A DNA stretch of 64,000 nucleotides from Longispora fulva (GTDB lineage: Bacteria; Actinomycetota; Actinomycetes; Mycobacteriales; Micromonosporaceae): positions 6,944,001 through 7,008,000 of the forward strand of contig NZ_JADOUF010000001.1 in assembly GCF_015751905.1 (NCBI RefSeq), in the 5' to 3' direction. The notes beneath the pieces were generated by a model. The model was not told where the DNA came from. It made no database searches and worked only from the letters and a program-made list of their open reading frames with translations. The first letter of the stretch is position 1. Every line of letters starts with the position of its first letter. The position numbers were made by a program, and so were the translations under genes. Shown here in pieces: positions 1-8,693 of this stretch.

Positions 1-2
1 AG

Positions 3-383
3 CACGTCGACATCGGGGTGTTCGACGACCTGCTCAGCGGCGCGGGGGTCGTGGTCGCCGTGTTCATCAACTGGCTGCTGGCCGCGGCGATGCTCACCGG
101 GCTGCCCCGGCTGAAGATGCCGCTCGGCCGCTGGCTGCCGGCCGGGCTGCTCGTCGCCGTCGGGTTGGAGCTGCTCAAGACCGTCGCGCAGTTCTACATC
201 ATGCGGGTGAACCAGAATCCGGCGTACACCGTGGTCGCAGGCGCCGTCGGGCTGCTCGTCTTCCTGAACTTCTTCAGCCAGCTGCTGCTGTGGGGCTCGT
301 CCCTGGCGGCGACGTCCGACCGGGGTGAGGTCCGCGACCTCGCGGCGGGGCCGGAGCAGGCGCTCACCGACGACCGGGGATGA
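3..383 (+). CDS. YihY/BrkB family inner-membrane protein, C-terminal part
   Basis: The reading frame is open from the window edge, so the start lies outside. The visible 126 residues hold three hydrophobic segments (VVVAVFINWLLAAAMLTGL, LPAGLLVAVGLELLKTVAQF and VVAGAVGLLVFLNFFSQLLL) typical of the last membrane helices of the YihY/BrkB family, once called RNase BN. The family's molecular function is unsettled. The tail is short and acidic. Its TGA overlaps the ATG of the next gene, so the two are probably cotranscribed. Family call rests on the pattern PxGRWLPxGLL...LLKT and the FFSQLLLWGS helix. Confidence 0.75.
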   Translation, partial: HVDIGVFDDLLSGAGVVVAVFINWLLAAAMLTGLPRLKMPLGRWLPAGLLVAVGLELLKTVAQFYIMRVNQNPAYTVVAGAVGLLVFLNFFSQLLLWGSSLAATSDRGEVRDLAAGPEQALTDDRG

Positions 384-835
384 TGGCCGGTATGGGAGCC
401 ATCGTGACGCTTGACCTGCCGGACGACTCGCCGGCATATGACCTGCCCTGGATCATCACCTTCGGTCCGGCGTCGGACGACGAGGACGAGGTGTGGGAGC
501 CGGTCGTCTGCGGGCCGTACTCGCGCGAGCACGCCCTCGCCGTCGCCAACGCCGTGGTGACCGACGAGGAGCTGCTGGCCGTCGTCGAGCCGCTGCAGCC
601 GCACACCGAGATCGACGGCATCAAGGCCGAGATCGCCAAGGCCCGCGAGCTCGCGGCGTCCTACGACGACGAGGACTTCGCCGAGGACGACCACGAGGGA
701 CACGACCACGAGGGTCATGACCACGACCATGACCACGACGACGATCACCACGTCCTGCCGGAGCCCTCGGCGCTGCCGACGGCTGCCGAGCTGAAGGCCG
801 GCTTCACCGCGATCGCCGCCCGCCTGTCCGCGTAG
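380..835 (+). CDS. Acidic conserved protein with His/Asp-rich segment
   Basis: This 151-residue soluble protein has no family I recognise. Residues 1-95 look like a compact alpha/beta domain, and residues about 100-125 are almost only His, Asp, Glu and Gly (repeats of GHDHE and HDHDHD), a composition that often binds Zn, Ni or Co. No signal peptide or membrane segment is visible. The start is uncertain: ATG at 380 overlaps the upstream stop, and ATG 383 or 392 would also fit. A strong hairpin follows the stop codon. Metal binding is an inference from composition only. Confidence 0.7.
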   Translation: MMAGMGAIVTLDLPDDSPAYDLPWIITFGPASDDEDEVWEPVVCGPYSREHALAVANAVVTDEELLAVVEPLQPHTEIDGIKAEIAKARELAASYDDEDFAEDDHEGHDHEGHDHDHDHDDDHHVLPEPSALPTAAELKAGFTAIAARLSA

Positions 836-842
836 TACCCCC

Positions 843-872
843 GATGCCCGCGCTCGCCCGAGCGCGGGCATC
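843..872 (+). terminator. Hairpin terminator after the His-rich gene
   Basis: Perfect 13-bp stem (843-855 with 860-872, GATGCCCGCGCTC arm) and a 4-nt loop just after the stop at 835. There is no U-tract, as is usual in actinomycetes. Confidence 0.7.
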
Positions 873-930
873 TCGCTGCGCGCGGCGGCCCGACCCGACG
901 GGGCGTCGGGAACCCATCTTCGACCGTGCG

Positions 931-936
931 TAGAAT
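931..936 (+). promoter_or_regulatory. -10 element for a leaderless start
   Basis: TAGAAT lies 7 nt before the GTG at 944. The transcript would begin at or next to the start codon, which favours GTG 944 over GTG 926. Confidence 0.5.
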
Positions 937-943
937 CTCGGCC

Positions 944-1183
944 GTGGTGTTGTCCCGGGCCTGGTCGGCCTTTCTCGTTCTCGTCGGCGTGTGGAGCGCG
1001 ATCATCTGGCCGCGGTTCGCGGTCGCGATCTGGCGGGATCCGCGCGCCTGGTCAGGTGACACGCCCACGTCGTTCCTCTGGGTACACGCGCTGCTGATCG
1101 CCGCGTCGTTGGCCATCGGCACGACGGTCGGGGTACTCGGCATCCGGGGCTGGCGCGCGGCCAGCCGGACCAGAAAGGTTTGA
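944..1183 (+). CDS. SCO4848-type small membrane protein
   Basis: This 79-residue protein has two membrane segments (VLVGVWSAIIWPRFAVAIW near the start and HALLIAASLAIGTTVGVLGI near the end) joined by a short loop with DPRAW and a PTSFLWVHA motif. That pattern matches the small actinobacterial membrane protein family named after SCO4848, whose function is unknown. I chose GTG 944 because a TAGAAT element sits 7 nt before it; an in-frame GTG at 926 would add six residues. The gene ends 4 nt before the next one, so they probably form a pair. Confidence 0.7.
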   Translation: MVLSRAWSAFLVLVGVWSAIIWPRFAVAIWRDPRAWSGDTPTSFLWVHALLIAASLAIGTTVGVLGIRGWRAASRTRKV

Positions 1184-1187
1184 GCCT

Positions 1188-1529
1188 GTGGAAGCTCTGC
1201 GGCTGACTCTGCGGTACGTGCACCTGATCGGCTTCGCGCTGCTGCTCGGCGGCGTGGTGGTGCAGTACCTCTCCGGGAAGATCCGGATCAACTCGGCGAT
1301 GCTGGCCGGCTCGGCGGTGCAGGTGCTGACCGGGATCGCGCTCGCGGCCCCGCTCGGCCGCGCCGTGCAGCCGGACCCGGCAAAACTGGCCGTCAAGGGC
1401 GTGATCGCCCTGTTGATCTTCATCATGGTGTGGGTGGTGCGGAAGAAGGAGTCGGTGGCGACCGGTCATTTTCTCGCCATCGGCGGTATGACCCTGATAA
1501 ACGCCGGTGTCGCGACCTTCTGGCACTAG
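1188..1529 (+). CDS. Small integral membrane protein
   Basis: A 113-residue protein with about four predicted membrane helices (residues roughly 9-28, 38-57, 66-82 and 93-112) and few charged residues apart from a KKE cluster before the last helix. It starts 4 nt after the SCO4848-like gene and is probably cotranscribed with it. Homologues next to SCO4848-like genes are, to my recollection, all uncharacterised. I cannot assign a function. Confidence 0.65.
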   Translation: MEALRLTLRYVHLIGFALLLGGVVVQYLSGKIRINSAMLAGSAVQVLTGIALAAPLGRAVQPDPAKLAVKGVIALLIFIMVWVVRKKESVATGHFLAIGGMTLINAGVATFWH

Positions 1530-1747
1530 ATCCTGTCGGGCGCGGATTTTCTCACAGCGTAATGCTACCAAAGCGCCTAAACCCGTCATGATCGCACAGT
1601 AAAGTCACAGTCAAATAACGGATCGATAACAGCGGGAACGTCGTGCGGCCCTGTCCACGCGCTACTGGACGGTAGAACCCGCTAGTCTCCGTCCGTTGAG
1701 ATCACCGCGGATCCCTGCGGTGGGAACCTGTGTGGAAGGAGACCGCC

Positions 1748-2824
1748 TTGCGCCGAGTGCGTGGGATGAGGGTCGTCGCCGTACTGGCGATCGGTGGCCT
1801 CGCTCTGTCCGCTGCTGCCTGCGGCAGCAAGCCGGCGAGCAACAACGGCTCATCGGGCGGCAAGAAGTACAAGGCCTGCATGGTCACCGACACCGGGGGC
1901 ATCGACGACAAGTCGTTCAACACCTCCGCGTGGGCCGGCCTGCAGGCGGCCAAGAAGGACAACGCGGACATCGACATCAAGTACGTGACGTCGGCCGCCG
2001 AGACCAACTACGAGCCGAACCTGAACGCCCTGGTCGCCGAGAAGTGCGACCTCGTCGTCGCCGTCGGCGGTCTGATGAGCGACGCGACCAAGGCCGCGGC
2101 GACGAAGAACACCAGCCAGAAGTTCGCGATCATCGACTCGAAGATCGACCTGGCGAACGTCTACTCGATGCAGTTCAACACCGCGCAGGCCGGCTTCCTC
2201 GCCGGGTACCTGGCCGCGGGCACCAGCAAGTCGGGCACCGTCGCCACCTGGGGCGGCCTGAAGATCCCGCCGGTGACCATCTTCATGGACGGCTTCGCCG
2301 AGGGCGTCGCCGAGTACAACAAGGTCAAGAGCAAGACCGTCAAGGTTCTGGGCTGGGACAACAAGACCCAGGAAGGCACCTTCGCCGGCAGCTTCAACGA
2401 CCAGAACAAGGGCAAGCAGATCACGGACGGTTTCGTCGCCCAGGGCGCCGACGTCGTGATGCCGGTCGCCGGTGGCGCCGGTCAGGGCTCCGCCGCCGCC
2501 GCGCAGGCGTCCGGTGGCAAGCTCGCCGTGATCTGGGTCGACCAGGACGGCTGCAACTCGGTCGCGCAGTACTGCCCGGTGTTCCTGTCCACCGTCGTGA
2601 AGAACATCTCCGACGCTGTCAAGGACGCGGCGCTCAAGGGTGCCAAGGGCGAGAGCCTGACCGGCAGCTACACCGGCACGCTGGCCAACAACGGCGTGTC
2701 GCTGGCCCCGTTCCACGAGTTCGACAGCAAGGTTCCGGCCGACCTGAAGAAGGAGCTGGACCAGCTGAAGGCCGACATCGGCTCGGGCAAGATCAAGATT
2801 GAGTCCCCGGCGCAGCCGAAGTAG
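1748..2824 (+). CDS. BMP-family nucleoside-binding lipoprotein of an ABC transporter
   Basis: Extracytoplasmic receptor of the basic-membrane-protein (PnrA/BmpA) family, 358 residues. A short basic N-terminus and hydrophobic stretch end in LSAAAC, so Cys25 would be lipidated. The family fold begins at CMVTDTGGIDDKSFN, with further family motifs in AIIDSKID and NTAQAGFLAGYLA. The start is a TTG with the Shine-Dalgarno GGAAGGAG (1734-1741) 6 nt upstream; the GTG at 1730 lies before that site. BMP receptors characterised elsewhere bind purine or pyrimidine nucleosides. The following genes are the matching ATPase, two permeases, cytidine deaminase and thymidine phosphorylase, so nucleoside uptake is well supported. 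Confidence 0.9.
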   Translation: MRRVRGMRVVAVLAIGGLALSAAACGSKPASNNGSSGGKKYKACMVTDTGGIDDKSFNTSAWAGLQAAKKDNADIDIKYVTSAAETNYEPNLNALVAEKCDLVVAVGGLMSDATKAAATKNTSQKFAIIDSKIDLANVYSMQFNTAQAGFLAGYLAAGTSKSGTVATWGGLKIPPVTIFMDGFAEGVAEYNKVKSKTVKVLGWDNKTQEGTFAGSFNDQNKGKQITDGFVAQGADVVMPVAGGAGQGSAAAAQASGGKLAVIWVDQDGCNSVAQYCPVFLSTVVKNISDAVKDAALKGAKGESLTGSYTGTLANNGVSLAPFHEFDSKVPADLKKELDQLKADIGSGKIKIESPAQPK

Positions 2825-2838
2825 TACCAGAATGAGTC

Positions 2839-2872
2839 GCAGGGGGTGCCGGGTTCTCCCGGCGCCCCCTGC
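2839..2872 (+). terminator. Intra-operon hairpin after the binding-protein gene
   Basis: A 15-bp stem (2839-2853 with 2858-2872, one G-T pair, loop TTCT) lies between the lipoprotein stop and the ATPase start. It probably acts as a partial terminator or 3' stabiliser that gives more receptor than membrane components. Confidence 0.6.
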
Positions 2873-2889
2873 ACCCGGTGAGGAGGACG

Positions 2890-4392
2890 ATGAAACTCGA
2901 ACTGCGCGGCATCACCAAGACGTTCGGTGATCTGGTCGCCAACGATCACATCGACCTCACCGTCGAGTCCGGCGAGATCCACGCCCTGTTGGGCGAGAAC
3001 GGCGCCGGCAAGTCCACGCTGATGAACGTCCTCTACGGACTCCTCAAGCCCGACTCGGGCGAGATCCTGGTGGACGACAAGCCGCTGACCCTCAAGTCGC
3101 CCGGCGACGCGATCGCGGCCGGCATCGGCATGGTGCACCAGCACTTCATGCTCATCCCGGTCTTCACCGTCGCCGAGAACATCATGCTCGGCGCGGAGGA
3201 CACCAGGCTCGGGCTGCTCGACCGCGCGAAGGCCAGCCGGCACGTCACCGAGGTGTCGACGAGGTACGGCCTGCCGGTGGACCCCGACGCGATCGTCGAG
3301 GAGCTGCCGGTCGGCATCCAGCAGCGGGTCGAGATCGTCAAGGCGCTCACCCGTGACGTGGACCTGCTGATCCTGGACGAGCCGACGGCCGTGCTCACCC
3401 CGCAGGAGACCGACGAGCTGCTCGAGGTCATGCGCGGGCTGAAGGCCGCCGGCAAGTCGATCGTGCTGATCACCCACAAGCTGCGCGAGGTCAAGGCCAT
3501 CGCGGACAAGATCACGGTGATCCGGCGGGGCAAGGTCGTCGGCACCGCCTCCCCGGACGACAGCCAGGACGAGCTCGCGGCCATGATGGTCGGCCGGCAC
3601 GTCAAGCTGACCGTCGAGAAGGGCCCGGCCAGCCCCGGCGAGCCGGTCCTGGAGATCGCGAACCTGACCGTCGTGGACGAGCGCGGCCACCGCGCCGTGG
3701 ACGGCGTGGACCTGACCGTGCGGGCCGGCGAGGTGCTCGGCATCGCCGGGGTGCAGGGCAACGGGCAGACCGAGCTGGTCGAGGCCGTGATGGGGCTGCG
3801 GCCGGTGTTGGGCGGGTCGATCACGCTCCAGGACCGCGACCTGCACGGGCGTACCCCCAAAGAGGTTCTGGAAGCCGGGGTCGGTTACGTCCCCGAGGAC
3901 CGCAGCACCGACGGCATCGTCAAGGACTTCTCGGTCGCCGAGAACCTCGTGCTCGACCTGTACGACCGCGAGCCGTTCGCCAGGGGCCTGGTCTTCCGGC
4001 CGGCGGAGGTGGCGCGCAACGCCGCCGAGCGGATCGCGGAGTTCGACATCCGGACCCAGTCCGCCGACGAGTCCGTCGGCTCGCTGTCCGGCGGCAACCA
4101 GCAGAAGGTCATCGTGGCCCGGGAGATGTCCCGGCCGCTCAAGCTGCTGGTCGCCTCCCAGCCGGCCCGGGGCGTGGACGTCGGCTCGATCGAGTTCATC
4201 CACAACCGGATCGTCCGCGAACGCGACCAGGGCGGCGCGGTGCTGCTCGTGTCCACCGAACTGGACGAGATCCTGGCCCTCGCCGACCGGATCTCCGTGA
4301 TGTACCGGGGCAAGGTCATCGCGACCCTGCCGGCCGCCGAGGCGACGGCGGAGAAGCTGGGACTGCTCATGGCTGGAGTGACTGGTGACTGA
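2890..4392 (+). CDS. Nucleoside ABC transporter, twin ATP-binding subunit
   Basis: A 500-residue ATPase with two fused nucleotide-binding domains, as in YufO/NupA and RbsA. Domain 1 has Walker A GENGAGKST, the Q-loop region MVHQHFM, signature PVGIQQR and Walker B LLILDEPTAVLTP. Domain 2 has a relaxed Walker A (GVQGNGQTE), signature LSGGNQQKV and the family-typical VASQPARGVDVG in place of a canonical Walker B. The ATG at 2890 follows AGGAGG directly; the GTG at 2878 would put that site inside the gene. The gene overlaps the first permease by 8 nt. Confidence 0.9.
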   Translation: MKLELRGITKTFGDLVANDHIDLTVESGEIHALLGENGAGKSTLMNVLYGLLKPDSGEILVDDKPLTLKSPGDAIAAGIGMVHQHFMLIPVFTVAENIMLGAEDTRLGLLDRAKASRHVTEVSTRYGLPVDPDAIVEELPVGIQQRVEIVKALTRDVDLLILDEPTAVLTPQETDELLEVMRGLKAAGKSIVLITHKLREVKAIADKITVIRRGKVVGTASPDDSQDELAAMMVGRHVKLTVEKGPASPGEPVLEIANLTVVDERGHRAVDGVDLTVRAGEVLGIAGVQGNGQTELVEAVMGLRPVLGGSITLQDRDLHGRTPKEVLEAGVGYVPEDRSTDGIVKDFSVAENLVLDLYDREPFARGLVFRPAEVARNAAERIAEFDIRTQSADESVGSLSGGNQQKVIVAREMSRPLKLLVASQPARGVDVGSIEFIHNRIVRERDQGGAVLLVSTELDEILALADRISVMYRGKVIATLPAAEATAEKLGLLMAGVTGD

Positions 4393-5707
4393 ACCCACGA
4401 AGGACGAGCCGGTGTCGGACGGCCCGGCGGATCCGGGTGTTCCGGCGGCTGCCGCGCCGGCGAGCGGTTTCACGGTGCCGGCCGCGCAGGACGGGCCGGC
4501 GCCGAAGCGGTCCTTCGGCCAGTTGCTGATCGAGGAGCTGACCACGGCGAACTCGTTCATGGTCACCCTGCTGGCCGTGGTGCTCGCCATGGTCGTCGGC
4601 GGCCTGCTGATCATCGTCGTGGACGCCGACGCGCGCGCGGCCTGGGGCTACTTCTTCTCCGCACCGGGCGACGCGATCAGCTACAGCTGGTACGCGGTCC
4701 GAGACGCCTACGTCGCCCTCTTCCAGGGCGCGGTCTTCGACCCGTCGTCCCTGTCGGGCGGCGACGCCGCGCAGATCTTCTACCCGATCACCGAGACGCT
4801 GACGTACGCCGCGCCGCTGACCTTCACCGGTCTGGCCGTGGCGCTCGCGTTCCGGGCCGGGCTGTTCAACATCGGCGCCGAGGGCCAGGTGATCTTCGGC
4901 TGCATCGGTGGCGCGGTCGCAGGCTTCGCCGTGCCGCTGCCGTACGGGCTGCACCTGGTGTTCGCGCTGCTCGCCTCGGCGGTGTTCGGCGCGCTGTGGG
5001 GCCTGATCCCGGGCTTCCTGAAGGCGAAGACCGGCGCGCACGAGGTCATCACGACCATCATGCTGAACAACGTCGCCGCGATCTTCCTGGTCTGGCTGGT
5101 GACCCAGAAGGGCGTCCAGGACCCGGGCCGCACCGACGCGATCAGCAAGAAGGTCGACGAGACCGCCAAGCTGCCGCACATCTTCGGCGACGCCTACCGG
5201 GTGAACCTGGCGGTGCTGCTCGCGATCGCCGCGGCGTTCGGAGTGTCCTGGCTGCTGAACCGTTCGACGCTCGGGTTCGAGTTCCGGGCCGTCGGGGCCA
5301 ACCCGGACGCGGCGCGCACGGCGGGGATGAGCATCTCCAAGGCGTACATCCTGGTGATGGTCGTCGCCGGGGCGCTGGCCGGGCTCGGCGGCGGCAGCGT
5401 TCTGCTCGGTACCGCGCACGCGCTGACCCCGTCGGTGAGCGCCGGGATCGGCATCGACGGCATCACCGTGGCCCTGCTGGGCCGGGCGAAGCCGTGGGGC
5501 GTGGTGGGCGCGGCACTGCTGATCGGCGGGCTGCAGGCCGGAGCGGTGAAGATGCAGGCCGCCGCCAACATCCCGATCGACATGGTCAACGTGCTCCAGG
5601 CGCTGATCGTGGTGTTCATCGCCGCACCGGCCCTGATCAAGGCCATTTTCCGACTTCGAGCGGTCACCACGAGTGGGACCACGACGACCCTCGCGAAGGG
5701 GTGGTGA
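4385..5707 (+). CDS. Nucleoside ABC transporter permease 1
   Basis: A 440-residue permease of the BPD_transp_2 superfamily (NupB/YufP type). A hydrophilic, Pro/Ala-rich N-terminus of about 50 residues precedes roughly eight to ten membrane helices. The family loop LFNIGAEGQVIFG and the cytoplasmic coupling segment around FEFRAVGANPDAARTAGMS are clear. It starts with GTG inside the end of the ATPase gene and its stop overlaps the start region of permease 2, which indicates one operon and coupled translation. Confidence 0.88.
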   Translation: MTEPTKDEPVSDGPADPGVPAAAAPASGFTVPAAQDGPAPKRSFGQLLIEELTTANSFMVTLLAVVLAMVVGGLLIIVVDADARAAWGYFFSAPGDAISYSWYAVRDAYVALFQGAVFDPSSLSGGDAAQIFYPITETLTYAAPLTFTGLAVALAFRAGLFNIGAEGQVIFGCIGGAVAGFAVPLPYGLHLVFALLASAVFGALWGLIPGFLKAKTGAHEVITTIMLNNVAAIFLVWLVTQKGVQDPGRTDAISKKVDETAKLPHIFGDAYRVNLAVLLAIAAAFGVSWLLNRSTLGFEFRAVGANPDAARTAGMSISKAYILVMVVAGALAGLGGGSVLLGTAHALTPSVSAGIGIDGITVALLGRAKPWGVVGAALLIGGLQAGAVKMQAAANIPIDMVNVLQALIVVFIAAPALIKAIFRLRAVTTSGTTTTLAKGW

Positions 5708-5709
5708 CC

Positions 5710-6933
5710 ATGGGCTTCTGGAGCCGCTCCCGGAAGGCCGGGGCCGTCTACGTGGTGCTCGGGCTGTTCGCGTTCGCCTTCTTCGGCCTGGTGAAGCCGG
5801 CGACCAACGACGTCGTCCTGAAGTTCACCGAGGGCACGTCGCTGACCTTCGCCCCCCGGGCCGTCGTGATCGTGCTCGGCCTGCTCGCCGTCGCGGCCGG
5901 CGTCGCGCTGCTCGCCGGGAAGGAGTGGTTCCCGACCGCCACGGCTGTCGCACTGCTCGGCTTCGTCGGCGCGTTCATGCTGTGGGCCGTGTCGCTGGCC
6001 AAGGTCGGGCACACGATCTACGCCGTCGACCTGGTCAACGGCACCCTGATCGCCGCGCTGCCACTGATCTTCGGCTCGCTCGGCGGCGTGTTGTGCGAGC
6101 GGTCCGGCGTCGTGAACATCAACATCGAGGGCCAGCTGCTGGTCGGCGCGTTCGGTGGGGCGCTGATCGGGACCATGACGCACAACGTGTGGGCAGGGGT
6201 CATCGCCGCCGCCGGGTTCGGCGCGCTGATGGCGGCGCTGCTCGCGGTGTTCGCGATCAAGTACCTGGTGGACCAGGTCGTGCTCGGCGTCATCCTCAAC
6301 GTGCTCGCGCTCGGCATCACCGGCGTGATCTACGAGCGGCTGATGCAGCCCGAGGCGGTCACCTACAACCAGCCGCCGAAGCTGGAGAGCTGGAACATCC
6401 CGCTGCTGGCGGACATCCCGTTCCTCGGGCCGGCGCTGTTCCGGAACAACATCTTCGTGTACCTGGCGCTGATCCTGGTCGCCGTGGTCACCTTCGGCCT
6501 GTTCCGCACCCGGTGGGGCCTGCGGACCCGGGCGGTCGGCGAGCACCCGACGGCCGCGGACACGGTCGGCATCAAGGTGCGGGCGGTCCGGTACCGCAAC
6601 GTGATCCTCGGCGGCCTCGTTGCCGGTCTGGGCGGCGCGGCCCTGACCCTGGGCTCCGGCCTGGCCTTCAACAAGAACATGACCGCCGGCAAAGGCTTCA
6701 TCGCCCTGGCGGCCCTGATCTTCGGCCGGTGGAGCCCGACGGGGGCGCTCGGCGCGGCCCTGCTGTTCGGGTTCGCCGACAAGCTGCAGATCGTGCTGAG
6801 TTCCACCCAGAGCCCCATTCCGGCGGACTTCCTGCGGATGGCGCCGTACATCGCGACCCTGCTCGCCGTCGCCGGCCTCGTCGGCAAGGTGCGGGCGCCG
6901 GCCGCGGACGGGAAGCCGTATGTCAAGGGCTGA
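5710..6933 (+). CDS. Nucleoside ABC transporter permease 2
   Basis: A 407-residue permease of the same superfamily (NupC/YufQ type) and partner of the preceding subunit. Its family loop is VVNINIEGQLLVGAFGGAL, with the coupling segment TRAVGEHPTAADTVGI. Nine to ten hydrophobic helices are visible. ATG 5710 is preceded at 8 nt by AAGGGG; GTG 5704, overlapping the upstream stop, is an alternative. The last codons overlap the cytidine deaminase start at 6920, so uptake and the first catabolic step are translationally linked. Confidence 0.87.
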   Translation: MGFWSRSRKAGAVYVVLGLFAFAFFGLVKPATNDVVLKFTEGTSLTFAPRAVVIVLGLLAVAAGVALLAGKEWFPTATAVALLGFVGAFMLWAVSLAKVGHTIYAVDLVNGTLIAALPLIFGSLGGVLCERSGVVNINIEGQLLVGAFGGALIGTMTHNVWAGVIAAAGFGALMAALLAVFAIKYLVDQVVLGVILNVLALGITGVIYERLMQPEAVTYNQPPKLESWNIPLLADIPFLGPALFRNNIFVYLALILVAVVTFGLFRTRWGLRTRAVGEHPTAADTVGIKVRAVRYRNVILGGLVAGLGGAALTLGSGLAFNKNMTAGKGFIALAALIFGRWSPTGALGAALLFGFADKLQIVLSSTQSPIPADFLRMAPYIATLLAVAGLVGKVRAPAADGKPYVKG

Positions 6934-7303
6934 GATCGACTGGGACGCGCTGCGCACAGCCGCCCGGGACGTGATGACCAGGGCCTACGCCCCCTACTCG
7001 AAGTTCCCGGTGGGGGCCGCCGCGCTGGTCGACGACGGCCGGATCGTGGCCGGCTGCAACGTGGAGAACGCGTCCTACGGCCTGACCCTGTGCGCCGAGT
7101 GCGGCCTGGTGGGCGCGTTGCACGCGACCGGCGGCGGCCGGCTGGTGGCGATGTCGTGCGTGGACGGGGCCGGGGAGGCGCTGATGCCGTGCGGCCGGTG
7201 CCGGCAGCTGCTGTTCGAGCACGGCGGCCCGGACTGCCTGATCGACCACCGGGACGGACCGATCGCGATGCGGGACCTGCTGCCGCACGCCTTCTCTTTG
7301 TGA
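6920..7303 (+). CDS. cdd: Cytidine deaminase
   Basis: Deaminates cytidine and deoxycytidine to uridine and deoxyuridine in the cytosol. The 127-residue length is normal for the homotetrameric form. The zinc site is complete: CNVENASYGLTLCAECG holds the substrate-binding NVENA, the catalytic Glu and the first Cys ligand, and PCGRCRQ holds the other two. The gene overlaps the permease by 14 nt and precedes thymidine phosphorylase, so imported nucleosides can be funnelled to uracil or thymine and (deoxy)ribose-1-phosphate. Confidence 0.95.
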   Translation: MSRAEIDWDALRTAARDVMTRAYAPYSKFPVGAAALVDDGRIVAGCNVENASYGLTLCAECGLVGALHATGGGRLVAMSCVDGAGEALMPCGRCRQLLFEHGGPDCLIDHRDGPIAMRDLLPHAFSL

Positions 7304-7408
7304 TTTTCCGCCCATCTAGGACGAAGCTGCGAGAAGTTTGTCGGAATTGCATAGCTAAGCGGGTGCCGATAACCCCGTGATCCCCACAGGGCCGCCCCCA
7401 CGCGTGGA

Positions 7409-7414
7409 TAGGCT
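7409..7414 (+). promoter_or_regulatory. -10 element for leaderless deoA
   Basis: TAGGCT lies 7 nt before the GTG at 7422. It suggests that the phosphorylase gene has its own leaderless transcript besides any read-through from cdd. Confidence 0.45.
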
Positions 7415-7421
7415 ACTCACC

Positions 7422-8693
7422 GTGATGAACGCTGTGGACGTGATCCGGACCAAGCGGGACCGGCAGCCCCTTTCCGACGAGCAGATCGACTGGGTGATCG
7501 ACGCCTACACCCGGGGCGTGGTCGCCGACGAGCAGATGTCGGCCCTGGCGATGGCGATCCTGCTCAACGGCATGACGCCCCGCGAGATCGCCCGGTGGAC
7601 GGCCGCGATGATCGCCTCGGGCGAGCGGCTGGACCTGTCGAGCGTGGCCCGTCCGACCGTGGACAAGCACTCCACCGGCGGGGTCGGCGACAAGATCACG
7701 CTGCCGTTGACGCCGCTGGTCGCCGCGTGTGGCGCGGCCGTGCCGCAGCTGTCCGGCCGTGGTCTCGGGCACACCGGCGGCACCTTGGACAAGCTGGAGA
7801 CGATCCCGGGCTGGCGGGCGAGGATCTCCAACGCCGAGTTCCTCCGCCAGCTCGGCGACACCGGCGCCGTGATCTGCGCGGCCGGCGACGAGCTTGCCCC
7901 GGCCGACCGGAAGCTGTACGCGCTGCGCGACGTCACCGGCACCGTCGAGGCCATTCCGCTGATCGCCAGCTCGATCATGAGCAAGAAGATCGCGGAGGGC
8001 ACGTCGGGCCTGGTGCTGGACGTGAAGGTCGGCTCGGGCGCGTTCATGAAGGACCTGGACCGGGCCCGGGAGCTGGCCCGCACGATGGTCGAGTTGGGCA
8101 CGGCGCACGGCGTGGACACGGTGGCGCTGCTCACCGACATGTCCGTCCCGCTCGGCCTCAAGATCGGCAACGCGCTGGAGGTCGAGGAATCCCTCGAGGT
8201 TCTCGCCGGCGGCGGTCCGGCCGACGTGGTCGAGCTGACCCTGGCCCTGGCGCGGGAGATGCTCGCCCTGGCGAAGATCGACGTCGACCCCGAGAAGGCG
8301 CTCCGCGACGGCCGGGCCATGGACGCCTGGCGCGCCATGATCAGCGCCCAGGGCGGCGACCCGGACGCGCCGCTGGCCCAGGCCCCGGTCACCGAGACCG
8401 TGCTCGCGGGAGAGTCGGGGGTGCTGGCGACGCTGGACGCCTACCAGGTCGGGGTCGCCGCGTGGCGGCTCGGCGCCGGCCGGGCCCGCAAGGAGGACCC
8501 GGTCTCGGCTGGCGCGGGCATCGTCATCCACCGCAAGCCCGGCGACCGGGTCGAGGCCGGCGACGTGCTCCTGGAGCTGCGCGCCGACGACGAGAACAGG
8601 CTCGCCGGGGCGCACGAGGCACTGAAGAACGCGTGGACCATCGGCACGGCGGGCGCGGCCCCGTCCCTCATCCTGGAGAAGATCCATGCCTGA
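7422..8693 (+). CDS. deoA: Thymidine/pyrimidine-nucleoside phosphorylase
   Basis: Cleaves thymidine or uridine with phosphate to the base and (deoxy)ribose-1-phosphate. The 423 residues match family length. The phosphate and substrate site is intact: KHSTGGVGDKITL, LSGRGLGHTGGTLDKLE and SKKIAEG, followed by DVKVGSGAF. The C-terminal domain is of the usual alpha/beta kind (PVSAGAGIVIH). I chose GTG 7422 (ATG 7425 is the next in-frame codon) because of the adjacent -10; the in-frame GTG at 7377 would start inside the promoter. The product sugar phosphate can pass to the mutase at 42896 and to deoC at 40838. Confidence 0.93.
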   Translation: MMNAVDVIRTKRDRQPLSDEQIDWVIDAYTRGVVADEQMSALAMAILLNGMTPREIARWTAAMIASGERLDLSSVARPTVDKHSTGGVGDKITLPLTPLVAACGAAVPQLSGRGLGHTGGTLDKLETIPGWRARISNAEFLRQLGDTGAVICAAGDELAPADRKLYALRDVTGTVEAIPLIASSIMSKKIAEGTSGLVLDVKVGSGAFMKDLDRARELARTMVELGTAHGVDTVALLTDMSVPLGLKIGNALEVEESLEVLAGGGPADVVELTLALAREMLALAKIDVDPEKALRDGRAMDAWRAMISAQGGDPDAPLAQAPVTETVLAGESGVLATLDAYQVGVAAWRLGAGRARKEDPVSAGAGIVIHRKPGDRVEAGDVLLELRADDENRLAGAHEALKNAWTIGTAGAAPSLILEKIHA

